A stretch of 64,000 nt of DNA from Pseudomonas sp. GD03919 (lineage in GTDB: Bacteria; Pseudomonadota; Gammaproteobacteria; Pseudomonadales; Pseudomonadaceae): contig NZ_CP104582.1 in NCBI RefSeq assembly GCF_029814935.1, positions 1,612,001-1,676,000 on the forward strand. Reading direction: 5' to 3'. The notes under the pieces were generated by a model. That model worked only from the letters and a program-made list of their open reading frames with translations, did no database searches and was not told where the DNA came from. The position numbers were made by a program, and so were the translations under genes. This document shows positions 39,813-48,475 of the stretch, piece after piece; the stretch's first letter is position 1; each line of letters starts with the position of its first letter.

Positions 39813-40106
39813 ATGTCCAAGCAAGACCTGATCACCGCCGCCCTGGCCGCGCTGCAACCCGAGCACCTGGAGGTGCTGGACGAAAGTCATATGCACAGCC
39901 GCGGCCTGGAGACCCACTACAAGGCAGTGATCGTCAGCCCGGCGTTCGCTGGGCTGAATGCGGTCAAGCGACATCAGAAGGTCTATGCCACCGTCGGCGA
40001 GCTGATGGGACAGATCCATGCCTTGGCCCTGCATACCTATACCCCGCAGGAATGGGCAGAGCAGGGCGTAGCTCCGGCCTCGCCGACCTGCCGCGGCGGG
40101 CATTGA
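39813..40106 (+). CDS. BolA-family protein
   Basis: The 97-residue protein has HLEVLDESHMHSRGLETHYKAVIVSPAFAG and the conserved HALALHTYTPQEW. BolA proteins act with monothiol glutaredoxins in iron-sulfur handling, and some regulate transcription. ATG 39813 has GGAG 6 bases upstream; ATG 39801, overlapping the preceding stop, is the alternative. Whether it is the bolA orthologue or the IbaG paralogue cannot be settled; the sequence looks more BolA-like. Confidence 0.88.
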   Translation: MSKQDLITAALAALQPEHLEVLDESHMHSRGLETHYKAVIVSPAFAGLNAVKRHQKVYATVGELMGQIHALALHTYTPQEWAEQGVAPASPTCRGGH

Positions 40107-40107
40107 G

Positions 40108-40166
40108 GTAGCCCGGATGCAATCCGGGGAAACCCCTCGGCAGTTCCCGGATTGCATCCGGGCTAC
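40108..40166. repeat. REP-like palindrome (GTAGCCCGGATG family)
   Basis: A full copy with arms GTAGCCCGGATGCAATCCGG and CCGGATTGCATCCGGGCTAC lies one base after the BolA-family stop. Confidence 0.85.
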
Positions 40167-40306
40167 GTGACAGGCTGTCGCGCCTTGTCGCCAACCCGCC
40201 CCGGCGATTCGCCGCTTTGTTACAATCCCCTCCGCGCCGGCCATGCCGGCGTTTTTCATGTCACGCCAGTCCGCCCTTTACGTGGGCGACTACTGAGAGA
40301 ACATTC

Positions 40307-41245
40307 ATGACCGACAAGATCGTCGTCGCGGCGCTGTATAAATTCGTCTCCCTGCCGGATTACCAGGCGCTACGCGAACCCCTGCTGCAAACCCTGCTCG
40401 ACAACGGCATCAAGGGCACCCTGCTGCTCGCCGAAGAGGGCATCAACGGCACCGTGTCCGGCAGCCGCGCCGCTATCGACGCGCTGCTCGCCTGGTTCCG
40501 CCAGGACGCCCGCCTGGCCGATATTGACCACAAGGAATCCTATTGCGATGAGCAGCCGTTCTATCGCACCAAGGTCAAGCTGAAGAAGGAAATCGTCACC
40601 CTCGGCGTGCCGGGCGTCGATCCCAACCAGCGCGTCGGTACCTACGTCGAGCCGCAGGACTGGAACGCCCTGATCAGCGACCCCGAGGTGCTGCTGATCG
40701 ACACGCGCAACGACTATGAGGTGGCCATCGGCACCTTCGAGGGCGCCATCGACCCCAAGACCAAGTCGTTCCGTGAGTTCCCCGAGTACATCAAGGCCCA
40801 TTTCGATCCGAGCAAGCACAAGAAAGTGGCGATGTTCTGCACGGGTGGCATCCGTTGCGAGAAGGCCTCCAGCTACATGCTCGGCGAGGGATTCGAGGAG
40901 GTCTATCACCTCAAGGGCGGCATCCTCAAATACCTCGAGGAAGTGCCGCAGGAGCAGACCAAGTGGCGCGGCGACTGCTTCGTCTTCGATAACCGCGTGA
41001 CCGTGCGCCACGACCTGTCCGAAGGTGACTACGATCAGTGCCACGCCTGTCGCAATCCGATTTCCGTGGAAGATCGCCAGTCCGAGTTCTACAGCCCCGG
41101 CGTCAGTTGCCCGCATTGCTGGGATTCGCTGCCGGAGAAGACCCGTGAAAGCGCCCGCGAGCGGCAGAAGCAGATCGAGCTGGCCCGTGCGCGCAACCAG
41201 CCGCACCCCATCGGCCGCGACCCCCGCCAACTGAACGAGGCCTGA
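40307..41245 (+). CDS. trhO: tRNA uridine-34 hydroxylase TrhO (rhodanese-domain)
   Basis: TrhO makes 5-hydroxyuridine at tRNA wobble position 34 using O2. The 312-residue protein has an N-terminal ferredoxin-like domain ([18 protein letters not shown]), a rhodanese domain with the active loop [15 protein letters not shown] (~170-185), and a Cys-rich C-terminus ([12 protein letters not shown]). ATG 40307 is the family start. It is followed 2 bases later by the DsbA-like gene. Confidence 0.94.
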   Translation: MTDKIVVAALYKFVSLPDYQALREPLLQTLLDNGIKGTLLLAEEGINGTVSGSRAAIDALLAWFRQDARLADIDHKESYCDEQPFYRTKVKLKKEIVTLGVPGVDPNQRVGTYVEPQDWNALISDPEVLLIDTRNDYEVAIGTFEGAIDPKTKSFREFPEYIKAHFDPSKHKKVAMFCTGGIRCEKASSYMLGEGFEEVYHLKGGILKYLEEVPQEQTKWRGDCFVFDNRVTVRHDLSEGDYDQCHACRNPISVEDRQSEFYSPGVSCPHCWDSLPEKTRESARERQKQIELARARNQPHPIGRDPRQLNEA

Positions 41246-41247
41246 CC

Positions 41248-41880
41248 ATGGCTAGCCGCCTGCTCTACGTGATGGACCCGATGTGCTCCTGGTGCTGGGG
41301 TTTCGCACCCGTGGTCGAAGCCCTGGCCGAGCAGGCGGCTGCGGCCGGCGTGCCGCTGCAGATCGTGGTAGGCGGCCTGCGCCGCGATCAGGTGGCGATC
41401 GATGCCGCAGCGCGGGTGCGTTACCTGGGCTACTGGCAGGCGGTCAACGCCAGCACCGGGCAGCTGTTCGACTTCGACCGCGGTCTGCCCGAGGGCATGG
41501 TGTACGACACCGAGCCGGCCTGCCGCGCGCTGGTCACCGCGCGCAACCTCGACGTGCCCAGCGCCTGGACCCTGCTCAAGCTGGTCCAGCGCGCTTTCTA
41601 CGCGCAGGGCGCCGACGTTACCCAGGCCAGTGTGCTGGTTGAGCTGGCCGAGCGGGCCGGCATTCCGCGCATCGAATTCGCCGAGGCTTTCGACAGTCAG
41701 GCCATGCATGAGGCCACCGCCGCCGATTTCAGCTGGGTGCAGGATCTGGGCATCGCCGGTTTCCCCACCTTGCTGGCCGAGCGCGATGGTCAGCTGGCGC
41801 TGCTGACCAACGGCTATCAGCCGCTCGAGGCGCTTTCGCCGCTGCTGGGCCGCTGGCTGGAGCGCGCTGCCAATGCCTGA
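41248..41880 (+). CDS. DsbA-family thioredoxin-fold protein
   Basis: The 210-residue cytosolic protein has the active-site motif DPMCSWCWGF (C-S-W-C) and the cis-proline region GIAGFPTLL. It belongs to the DsbA/FrnE-like group without a signal peptide. The substrate is unknown. It lies 2 bases after trhO and overlaps the ABC transporter gene by 8 bases, so the three form one operon. Confidence 0.88.
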   Translation: MASRLLYVMDPMCSWCWGFAPVVEALAEQAAAAGVPLQIVVGGLRRDQVAIDAAARVRYLGYWQAVNASTGQLFDFDRGLPEGMVYDTEPACRALVTARNLDVPSAWTLLKLVQRAFYAQGADVTQASVLVELAERAGIPRIEFAEAFDSQAMHEATAADFSWVQDLGIAGFPTLLAERDGQLALLTNGYQPLEALSPLLGRWLERAANA

Positions 41881-43654
41881 TCGGTTGAGCTGGGCAGAAG
41901 TCCGTCGCCTGGCCCTGCGTCACAAGAAAGCGCTGATTCTGGCCAACCTGGTCGCCGTGCTGGCGACCCTGTGCAGCGTGCCGATCCCGTTGCTGTTGCC
42001 GCTGCTGGTGGACGAAGTGCTGCTGCACGATGGCGATGCGGCGCTCAAGGTGATGGACAATTTCCTGCCCGCCGACTGGGAAACCGCCGCCGGCTATATC
42101 GGCCTGATGCTGCTGCTGACCCTGCTGCTGCGGGGCTCGGCGCTGATCTTCAACGTGCTGCAGGCACGCCTGTTCGCCAGGCTGTCGAAGGACATCGTCT
42201 ACCGCATCCGCATGCGCCTGATCGAACGGCTCAAGCGCATTTCCCTCGGCGAGTACGAGAGCCTGGGCGGCGGCACCGTGACCACCCACCTGGTCACCGA
42301 TCTGGACACCTTGGACAAGTTCGTCGGCGAGACCCTCAGCCGCTTTTTGGTGGCGATTCTGACCCTGGTCGGCACCTCGGCCATCCTGATCTGGATGCAC
42401 TGGCAGCTGGCCCTGCTGATCCTGCTGTTCAACCCGCTGGTGATCTACGCCACCGTGCTGTTGGGCAAGAAGGTCAAGCACCTGAAGAAGCTGGAGAACG
42501 ACAGCACCTCGCGCTTCACCCAGGCGCTGACCGAGACGCTGGAGGCGATTCAGGAAGTGCGCGCCGGCAACCGCCAGGGCTACTTCCTCGGTCGCCTCGG
42601 CGGGCGTGCGCGAGAGGTGCGCGATTACGCCGTGGCTTCGCAGTGGAAGAGCGATGCGTCGAATCGTGCCAGCGGCCTGCTGTTCCAGTTCGGTATCGAC
42701 GTGTTCCGCGCCGCGGCCATGCTCACCGTGCTGTTTTCCGACCTGTCGATCGGCCAGATGCTCGCGGTGTTCAGCTACCTGTGGTTCATGATCGGCCCGG
42801 TGGAGCAGCTGCTCAGCCTGCAGTACGCCTTCTATGCGGCCGGTGGCGCGCTGACGCGCATCAACGAGCTGCTGGCGCGCCAGGACGAGCCGCAGTATGC
42901 CGGGCGCGTCGATCCCTTCAAGGGGCGTGATACGGTGGGCATCGAGGTTCGCGGGCTGACCTTCGGCTATGGCGACGAGCCGGTGCTGGATCGTCTGGAT
43001 CTGTCTATCGGTCCGGGCGAGAAAGTGGCGATCGTCGGCGCCTCCGGTGGTGGCAAGAGCACCCTGGTGCAGCTGCTGCTGGGACTGTACACACCACAGG
43101 CCGGCAGCATCCGCTTCGGCGGCAGCGCACTGGAGGCGATCGGCCTGGATTGCGTGCGCGACAACGTCGCGGTGGTGCTGCAGCACCCGGCACTGTTCAA
43201 CGACACGGTGCGCGCCAACCTCACCATGGGCCGCGAGCGCAGCGACGAGGCCTGCTGGCAGGCGCTGCGCATCGCCCAGCTGCATGACTCTATTGCGCAA
43301 CTACCGCAGGGCCTGGACAGCGTGGTCGGGCGCAGTGGCGTGCGCCTGTCCGGCGGCCAGCGCCAGCGCCTGGCCATCGCCCGCATGGTGCTGGCCGAGC
43401 CCAAGGTGGTGATCCTCGACGAAGCCACTTCGGCACTGGATGCGGCGACCGAGTACGCCCTGCACGAAGCGCTGGCGCAGTTTCTCGAAGGCCGCACCAC
43501 GCTGATCATCGCCCACCGCCTGAGCGCCGTGAAGCAGGCCGATCGCGTGCTGGTGTTCGACGGCGGCAGCGTCGCCGAGGATGGCGACCATCAGCAACTG
43601 ATTGCCGAAGGTGGGCTATACGCCAAGCTCTACGGGCATTTGCAGCAGGGCTGA
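41873..43654 (+). CDS. ABC exporter (fused membrane and ATPase domains)
   Basis: The 593-residue half-transporter has six membrane helices (~20-310). The nucleotide-binding domain follows, with Walker A GASGGGKST, signature LSGGQRQRLAIARM, Walker B VVILDEA and a switch histidine in IIAHRLS. MsbA/LmrA-like proteins export lipids or drugs; the substrate is unknown. ATG 41873 overlaps the preceding gene. Confidence 0.9.
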   Translation: MPDRLSWAEVRRLALRHKKALILANLVAVLATLCSVPIPLLLPLLVDEVLLHDGDAALKVMDNFLPADWETAAGYIGLMLLLTLLLRGSALIFNVLQARLFARLSKDIVYRIRMRLIERLKRISLGEYESLGGGTVTTHLVTDLDTLDKFVGETLSRFLVAILTLVGTSAILIWMHWQLALLILLFNPLVIYATVLLGKKVKHLKKLENDSTSRFTQALTETLEAIQEVRAGNRQGYFLGRLGGRAREVRDYAVASQWKSDASNRASGLLFQFGIDVFRAAAMLTVLFSDLSIGQMLAVFSYLWFMIGPVEQLLSLQYAFYAAGGALTRINELLARQDEPQYAGRVDPFKGRDTVGIEVRGLTFGYGDEPVLDRLDLSIGPGEKVAIVGASGGGKSTLVQLLLGLYTPQAGSIRFGGSALEAIGLDCVRDNVAVVLQHPALFNDTVRANLTMGRERSDEACWQALRIAQLHDSIAQLPQGLDSVVGRSGVRLSGGQRQRLAIARMVLAEPKVVILDEATSALDAATEYALHEALAQFLEGRTTLIIAHRLSAVKQADRVLVFDGGSVAEDGDHQQLIAEGGLYAKLYGHLQQG

Positions 43655-43917
43655 CTCCTAGGGTGCGCCGTGCGGAGCGCGGCGATCAGGATCTCGGGAA
43701 GTTCTTCGGCTGAAACGGAATGCCGCCCAGCCGCTCCTACGGGGAGCTAAGCATTTGTAGGAGGGGCTTCAGCCGCGATGCTCTTTTGCGCAGCCAAGGT
43801 TCCCGGATTGCATCCGGACTACACAGTTTCCTGGCCTGTCGCGGCTGAAGCTCCCCCCACATAGGGGGGCCGGCTGCTCTGCTTCTGCGGGAGGCGCTTT
43901 AGCGGCGACGCTTTGCT
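43655..43917. repeat. Intergenic mosaic of degenerate REP-like elements
   Basis: Contains CAGCCGCTCCTAC (43728-43740), GTAGGAGGGGCTTCAGCCGC (43757-43776), a half copy of the other family CCGGATTGCATCCGGACTAC (43803-43822), TCGCGGCTGAAGC (43839-43851) and GGGAGGCGCTTTAGCGGCG (43889-43907). No gene is recognised. Confidence 0.7.
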
Positions 43918-44781
43918 TTAGTCACTGTTCATCAAGGCCTTGCCCAGTTCCTCGAACAGCGTCTGCACCGAGCGCAAGGCCCGGCAATCCGGGCGGGTCA
44001 GCAGCCAGAGTTCGGTGTCGCAGCCGGTCAGCGGCGGGCCGAGTGCCTTGAGTTCGGGATGGGCGCGCAGCACGAAGTCGGGTAGGGCGGCCACGCCCAA
44101 GCCGGCGCGCGCCAGTTGCGCCACGGCGTACATGCTGCTGCAGCGGTAGTTGGGGGTGACGCCCGGCAGTTCGCGCAGACGCCAGAGTACCGTGGCGTGA
44201 TCCGGCATCGCCTCGTCCGGGGTGATCCAGCTCTGCCGGGCCAGGTCGCTGCGGTCCTGGCCATCATCGCGGGCGCAAACCCGATACGACACCTTGGCCA
44301 GACGCCGGCCCACCAGATGCTCCGGCGGCTCGTTGGTCAGGCGCAGGGCCAGGTCGGCGTCGCGCCGGCTGAGGTTGGCGAAGTCGTTGGAAGTCACCAG
44401 CTCCAGCGCCAGGGCCGGGTAGTTGGGCATGAAGCGCGCCAGCGCCGGTAGCAGCAGGCTGCTCAGTACGGCGTCGGTACAGGTCAGGCGCACCGTGCCA
44501 CTGACCACCTGTTTGCCTAGTTCCAGCGCCACACGCGCAGCATCCAGCGCCTGTTCGGCGCGTTCGGCCTGTTCCGCCAGGGCGCGGGCGGTCTCGCTGG
44601 GTTCGTAGCCGCGCCGGCTCTTCTCGAACAGCGCCACACCCAATGCCGCTTCGAGCCGGCGTACGGCGCGAAATACGGTGGATACGTCCACCTGCAGCAG
44701 TTCTGCAGCCCGCGCCAGGGAGCGGCCGCGCACCAGAGCGAGCACCAGGGACAGGTCTGTATGGTCGATTTGATATTGCAC
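43918..44781 (-). CDS. LysR-family transcriptional regulator
   Basis: The 287-residue protein has an N-terminal winged helix (LARAAELLQVDVSTVFRAVRRLEAALG) and a LysR substrate-binding domain. GTG 44781 (VQYQIDHTDLSLVL) was chosen because it starts close to the helix-turn-helix; a TTG at 44811 would add ten residues. It is divergent from the amidotransferase-like/ABM pair with a ~95-base shared region, so it probably regulates them. Confidence 0.86.
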   Translation of the reverse strand: MQYQIDHTDLSLVLALVRGRSLARAAELLQVDVSTVFRAVRRLEAALGVALFEKSRRGYEPSETARALAEQAERAEQALDAARVALELGKQVVSGTVRLTCTDAVLSSLLLPALARFMPNYPALALELVTSNDFANLSRRDADLALRLTNEPPEHLVGRRLAKVSYRVCARDDGQDRSDLARQSWITPDEAMPDHATVLWRLRELPGVTPNYRCSSMYAVAQLARAGLGVAALPDFVLRAHPELKALGPPLTGCDTELWLLTRPDCRALRSVQTLFEELGKALMNSD

Positions 44782-44877
44782 GGCTGCAATCTCTGCTTGT
44801 CTATTCGCCAATTATTATTGCGCGGGCGCCATCTTATAGTGGCAAGGAGGCTGCCATGCAAGTTGGAGGGAGAGCGT

Positions 44878-45615
44878 ATGTACAGCAAGTGTCGAGTCAG
44901 GGTTGCGCTGGTGGGCGACTACAATGCGGCAATCACCGCGCACCGGGCCATCCCGGTGGCGTTGCGCCTGGCCAGCGAGGCATTGGGGGTGGCGGTGGAG
45001 CATGAATGGCTGGCCACCGACGGCATTGTCGATGACGCTGCCCTGATGGCCTATGACGGCATCTGGTGCGTGCCTGGCAGCCCCTATGCCGCCACCGAGG
45101 GCGCGCTACGCGCCATTCGTTTTGCTCGTGAGCAGGGCGTGCCGTTTCTCGGCACCTGTGGCGGCTTCCAGCATGCGCTGCTCGAATACGCGCGCAACCG
45201 CCTGGGCTGGACCGATGCCGAGCATGCCGAGCTGTCGCCGCAAGCGCCAACGCCGCTGATTGCGCCGCTGACCTGTGCGTTGCTGGATGTCAGCGAGCAT
45301 GTGCATCTGGTCTCCGGCTCGCGCATTGCCGAGCTCTATGGCGTACGTGAGATCAGCGAGCAGTACCTGTGCCGCTACGGTCTCGTCGATGCCTTCGTCG
45401 AGCCGCTGATGGCTCAGGCGCTGAAGGCCTCCGGGCACGACAAAGCCGGTGCAGTGCGTGCCATCGAGCTTGAGGATCACCCTTTCTTCATCGCCACCCT
45501 GTTCCAGCCCGAGCGCGCGGCATTGGAGGGGCGTCTGCCGCCGGTTGTGGCCGGCCTGGTCGGCGCCTGTGCGGTGCAGTCGGTGCACGAAGCGCATCTG
45601 CAGGCAGCGGTTTGA
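44878..45615 (+). CDS. CTP-synthase C-terminal-like (degenerate class I glutamine amidotransferase) protein
   Basis: The 245-residue protein is related to the amidotransferase half of CTP synthase. FLGTCGGFQHALLEYARN aligns with the nucleophile region of CTP synthase and keeps the cysteine. ATLFQPERAAL aligns with QFHPE, so the catalytic histidine is replaced by glutamine. It has no kinase half. It matches the family databases call 'CTP synthase C-terminal region-related (seleno)protein'. The function is unknown and amidotransfer is doubtful. It overlaps the ABM gene by 4 bases. Confidence 0.85.
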   Translation: MYSKCRVRVALVGDYNAAITAHRAIPVALRLASEALGVAVEHEWLATDGIVDDAALMAYDGIWCVPGSPYAATEGALRAIRFAREQGVPFLGTCGGFQHALLEYARNRLGWTDAEHAELSPQAPTPLIAPLTCALLDVSEHVHLVSGSRIAELYGVREISEQYLCRYGLVDAFVEPLMAQALKASGHDKAGAVRAIELEDHPFFIATLFQPERAALEGRLPPVVAGLVGACAVQSVHEAHLQAAV

Positions 45616-45938
45616 TCGCTAGAACGCCGGAGCCACCTTATTACGTGGTGATCTTCACCTCGCTGCGTACCGAGGTGGACGCCGGCTACGCCGAGGCGGC
45701 GCAACGCATGCTGGAACTGGCCGCACAGCAGCCGGGCTTTCTCGGTGTGGAGTCGGCGCGCAGCGATGGCCTGGGCATCACGCTGTCCTGCTGGCAGAGC
45801 GAGGAGGCCATCCGCGCGTGGCGTGAGCACGCTGAGCACAGCGCCGTGCGTGAGCAGGGGCGAGCCGATTGGTACGCCGCATTTGCCACGCGGGTGGCCA
45901 AGGTCGAGCGCGCCTACAGCTTCTCGCGCTCTGAGTGA
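45612..45938 (+). CDS. Antibiotic biosynthesis monooxygenase (ABM)-domain protein
   Basis: The 108-residue ferredoxin-like protein has YYVVIFTSLRTE, MLELAAQQPGFLGVESAR and LSCWQSEEAIRAWREHAEH, the ABM pattern. The only suitable start is TTG 45612, which overlaps the previous stop (TTGA). Some ABM proteins are cofactor-free monooxygenases and others have no known role. Translation is coupled to the amidotransferase-like gene. Confidence 0.87.
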   Translation: MIARTPEPPYYVVIFTSLRTEVDAGYAEAAQRMLELAAQQPGFLGVESARSDGLGITLSCWQSEEAIRAWREHAEHSAVREQGRADWYAAFATRVAKVERAYSFSRSE

Positions 45939-45979
45939 GCGCCAGCGGCAAGCCGGCAGACCGGTCTGTAAGGTTTCTT

Positions 45980-46022
45980 TTACGCCAAGCAGGGCGTTGT
46001 CTGCATGAACGGCTTGGCGTAA
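45980..46022 (+). promoter_or_regulatory. 11-bp inverted repeat upstream of hpd
   Basis: TTACGCCAAGC (45980-45990) and GCTTGGCGTAA (46012-46022) are exact complements, 21 bases apart and 140 bases before hpd. A candidate operator for the tyrosine-catabolism operon, or an RNA hairpin. Confidence 0.4.
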
Positions 46023-46162
46023 CGAAAATTTGCCGGTGCTGCCTTTGGCTACTGTGTTGAAGTGTCGCAAGTCATCTTGAGAGCGCCTCTGCGCTCGGTT
46101 GTCATGAGGTTGTCCGCAACGCATTCGTGCGGCTGCCATAACAATGACAATCAGGAGGCGAA

Positions 46163-47248
46163 ATGACCGCCGTGGCCAAGATCGAGCAGCACAACCCCAT
46201 CGGAACCGACGGTTTCGAGTTCGTCGAATTCACCGCACCGACCGCCGAAGGCATCGAACAACTGCGCCAGTTGTTCACCGCCATGGGTTTCACCGAGACC
46301 GCCAAGCACCGCTCGAAAGAGGTATGGCTGTTCCAGCAGAACGACATCAATATCGTGCTCAACGGCAGCCCCACCGGCCACGTGCGCTCCTTCGGCGAGA
46401 AGCATGGCCCCAGCGCCTGCGCCATGGCCTTCCGGGTGAAGAACGCCGCCCAGGCCGCGGCTTACGTCGAGCAGCAGGGCGCCAAGCTGGTGGGCAGCCA
46501 CGCCAATTTCGGCGAGCTGAACATTCCCTGCGTCGAAGGCATCGGCGGCTCGCTGCTGTATCTCGTCGATCGCTATGGCGACAAGACCATCTACGACGTC
46601 GACTTCGAGTACATCGCAGGCCGCAGCCCCAATGACAACGCCGTCGGCCTGCAGTGCATCGACCACCTGACCCACAACGTGCGCCGCGGGCAGATGGACG
46701 TATGGTCCGGCTTCTACGAGCGCATCGCCAACTTCCGCGAGATCCGCTACTTCGATATCGAAGGCAAGCTAACCGGCCTGTTCTCCCGCGCCATGACCGC
46801 GCCCTGCGGCAAGATCCGCATTCCGATCAACGAGTCGGCCGACGACAAGTCGCAGATCGAGGAATTCATCCGCGAATACCACGGCGAAGGCATCCAGCAC
46901 ATCGCGCTGAGCACCGACGACATCTACGCCACCGTGCGCCAGTTGCGTGCCAACGGCGTGGACTTCATGACCACCCCGGACACTTATTACGAGAAGGTCG
47001 ACACCCGCGTCGCCGGCCATGGCGAGCCGCTCGATCAACTGCGCGAGCTGAACCTGCTGATCGATGGTGCGCCGGGCGATGACGGCATCCTGCTGCAGAT
47101 CTTCACCAACACGGTGATCGGCCCGATCTTCTTCGAGATCATCCAGCGCAAGGGCAATCAGGGTTTCGGCGAGGGCAACTTCAAGGCGTTGTTCGAGTCG
47201 ATCGAGGAAGACCAGCTGCGTCGCGGTGTGATCAAGGCCGAGGAGTGA
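46163..47248 (+). CDS. hpd: 4-hydroxyphenylpyruvate dioxygenase
   Basis: This Fe(II) enzyme converts 4-hydroxyphenylpyruvate to homogentisate in tyrosine and phenylalanine breakdown. The 361-residue protein has two glyoxalase-fold halves. The iron ligands are the first His of IDHLTHNV, the His of IQHIALSTDDI and the Glu of FFEIIQRKG. AGGAGG lies 7 bases upstream of the ATG. It is the first gene of the operon with hmgA, fahA, maiA and a transporter. Confidence 0.96.
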   Translation: MTAVAKIEQHNPIGTDGFEFVEFTAPTAEGIEQLRQLFTAMGFTETAKHRSKEVWLFQQNDINIVLNGSPTGHVRSFGEKHGPSACAMAFRVKNAAQAAAYVEQQGAKLVGSHANFGELNIPCVEGIGGSLLYLVDRYGDKTIYDVDFEYIAGRSPNDNAVGLQCIDHLTHNVRRGQMDVWSGFYERIANFREIRYFDIEGKLTGLFSRAMTAPCGKIRIPINESADDKSQIEEFIREYHGEGIQHIALSTDDIYATVRQLRANGVDFMTTPDTYYEKVDTRVAGHGEPLDQLRELNLLIDGAPGDDGILLQIFTNTVIGPIFFEIIQRKGNQGFGEGNFKALFESIEEDQLRRGVIKAEE

Positions 47249-47252
47249 CGCC

Positions 47253-48392
47253 ATGAGCCGCCAATGGATCCGCTTTCCGCTGCGTGAAGGCGAGTGCTCG
47301 CGCCAGGCGCACTGCGACCTGCCGCAGGGTACCTACGAGCGCGAGATGGGCCGCGAGGGCTTCTTCGGCCCCACCGCGCACCTGCACCACAAGCATCCGC
47401 CCACCGGCTGGATCGACTGGGAAGGCCCGCTGCGCCCGCATGCGTTCAACTTCAACGACATCCCCAGCGAGCGCGACTGCCCGCTGGCGGCGCCGCTGAC
47501 CCTGCACAATGCCGATGTGAAGTTGCGCGTGTGGCGCACCCACGGCGCCATGCGCCACCTGGTGCGCAACGCCGACGGTGACGAGTTGCTGTTCGTGCAT
47601 GAAGGCAGTGGTCATTTCTACTGCGATTTCGGCCATCTGGAGTACCGCGACGGCGATTACCTGCTGATCCCGCGTGGCACCGCCTGGCGCATCGAGGCCA
47701 GCACACCGAGCTACTTCCTGCTGATCGAGAACAGCGACGGCGCCTACCAGTTGCCGGACAAGGGCCTGCTCGGGCCGCAGGCGATCTTCGATGCGGCGGT
47801 GCTGGAGCACCCGCATATCGACGACGCCTTCAAGGCGCAGCAGGACGAGAACACCTGGCAGATCCGCATCAAGCGGCGCGGCCAGATCAGCACCGTGACC
47901 TACCCCTACAACCCGCTGGATGTGGTCGGCTGGCATGGCGACAACACCGTGGTGCGCCTGAACTGGCGCGATATTCGCCCGTTGATCAGCCATCGCTACC
48001 ACCTGCCGCCGTCGGTACACACCACCTTCGTCGCCAATGGTTTCGTGATCTGCACCTTCACCCCACGGCCGGTGGAATCCGATCCCGGTGCGCTCAAGGT
48101 GCCGTTCTTCCACAACAACGACGATTACGACGAAGTGCTGTTCTACCACCGTGGCAACTTCTTCAGCCGCGACAACATCGAGCAGGGCATGGTCACCCTG
48201 CACCCGTGCGGCTTCCCCCATGGGCCACACCCCAGGGCGCTGAAGAAGAGCCAGGAGGATCCGGCCACCTTCATCGACGAGGTGGCAGTGATGATCGACA
48301 CCCGTCGTGCCCTGGAAGTGGCCGATGCCGCCGGCGCGGTGGACGTGGCCGAGTACGTCAACTCCTGGCGCGCGCCGGGTACCCAAGGTTGA
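47253..48392 (+). CDS. hmgA: Homogentisate 1,2-dioxygenase, short type
   Basis: This enzyme opens the homogentisate ring to maleylacetoacetate. At 379 residues it is shorter than the usual ~430-residue HmgA and lacks its typical LSGFGNEF start. Likely Fe ligands are in PFFHNNDDYDEVLFYHRG (His, Glu) and FPHGPHP (His). Position four bases after hpd and before fahA and maiA strongly supports the role. It belongs to a divergent bacterial group of homogentisate dioxygenases. Confidence 0.88.
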   Translation: MSRQWIRFPLREGECSRQAHCDLPQGTYEREMGREGFFGPTAHLHHKHPPTGWIDWEGPLRPHAFNFNDIPSERDCPLAAPLTLHNADVKLRVWRTHGAMRHLVRNADGDELLFVHEGSGHFYCDFGHLEYRDGDYLLIPRGTAWRIEASTPSYFLLIENSDGAYQLPDKGLLGPQAIFDAAVLEHPHIDDAFKAQQDENTWQIRIKRRGQISTVTYPYNPLDVVGWHGDNTVVRLNWRDIRPLISHRYHLPPSVHTTFVANGFVICTFTPRPVESDPGALKVPFFHNNDDYDEVLFYHRGNFFSRDNIEQGMVTLHPCGFPHGPHPRALKKSQEDPATFIDEVAVMIDTRRALEVADAAGAVDVAEYVNSWRAPGTQG

Positions 48393-48396
48393 ACCT

Positions 48397-48455
48397 GTAG
48401 GAGCCGGCTTGCCGGCGATCAGCGATCCCCGGATCGCCGGCAAGCCGGCTCCTAC
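48397..48455. repeat. REP-like palindrome (GTAGGAGCCGGCTTGCCGGC type)
   Basis: Perfect arms GTAGGAGCCGGCTTGCCGGC and GCCGGCAAGCCGGCTCCTAC fill the hmgA-fahA gap. Confidence 0.88.
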
Positions 48456-48475
48456 GCCAAGAACGGAAATCGCAT

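Noticed and set aside
46000..46160. Sigma-54 promoter before hpd
   Set aside because: TTGGCGT and TTTGC occur, but the spacing between the GG and GC dinucleotides is wrong.
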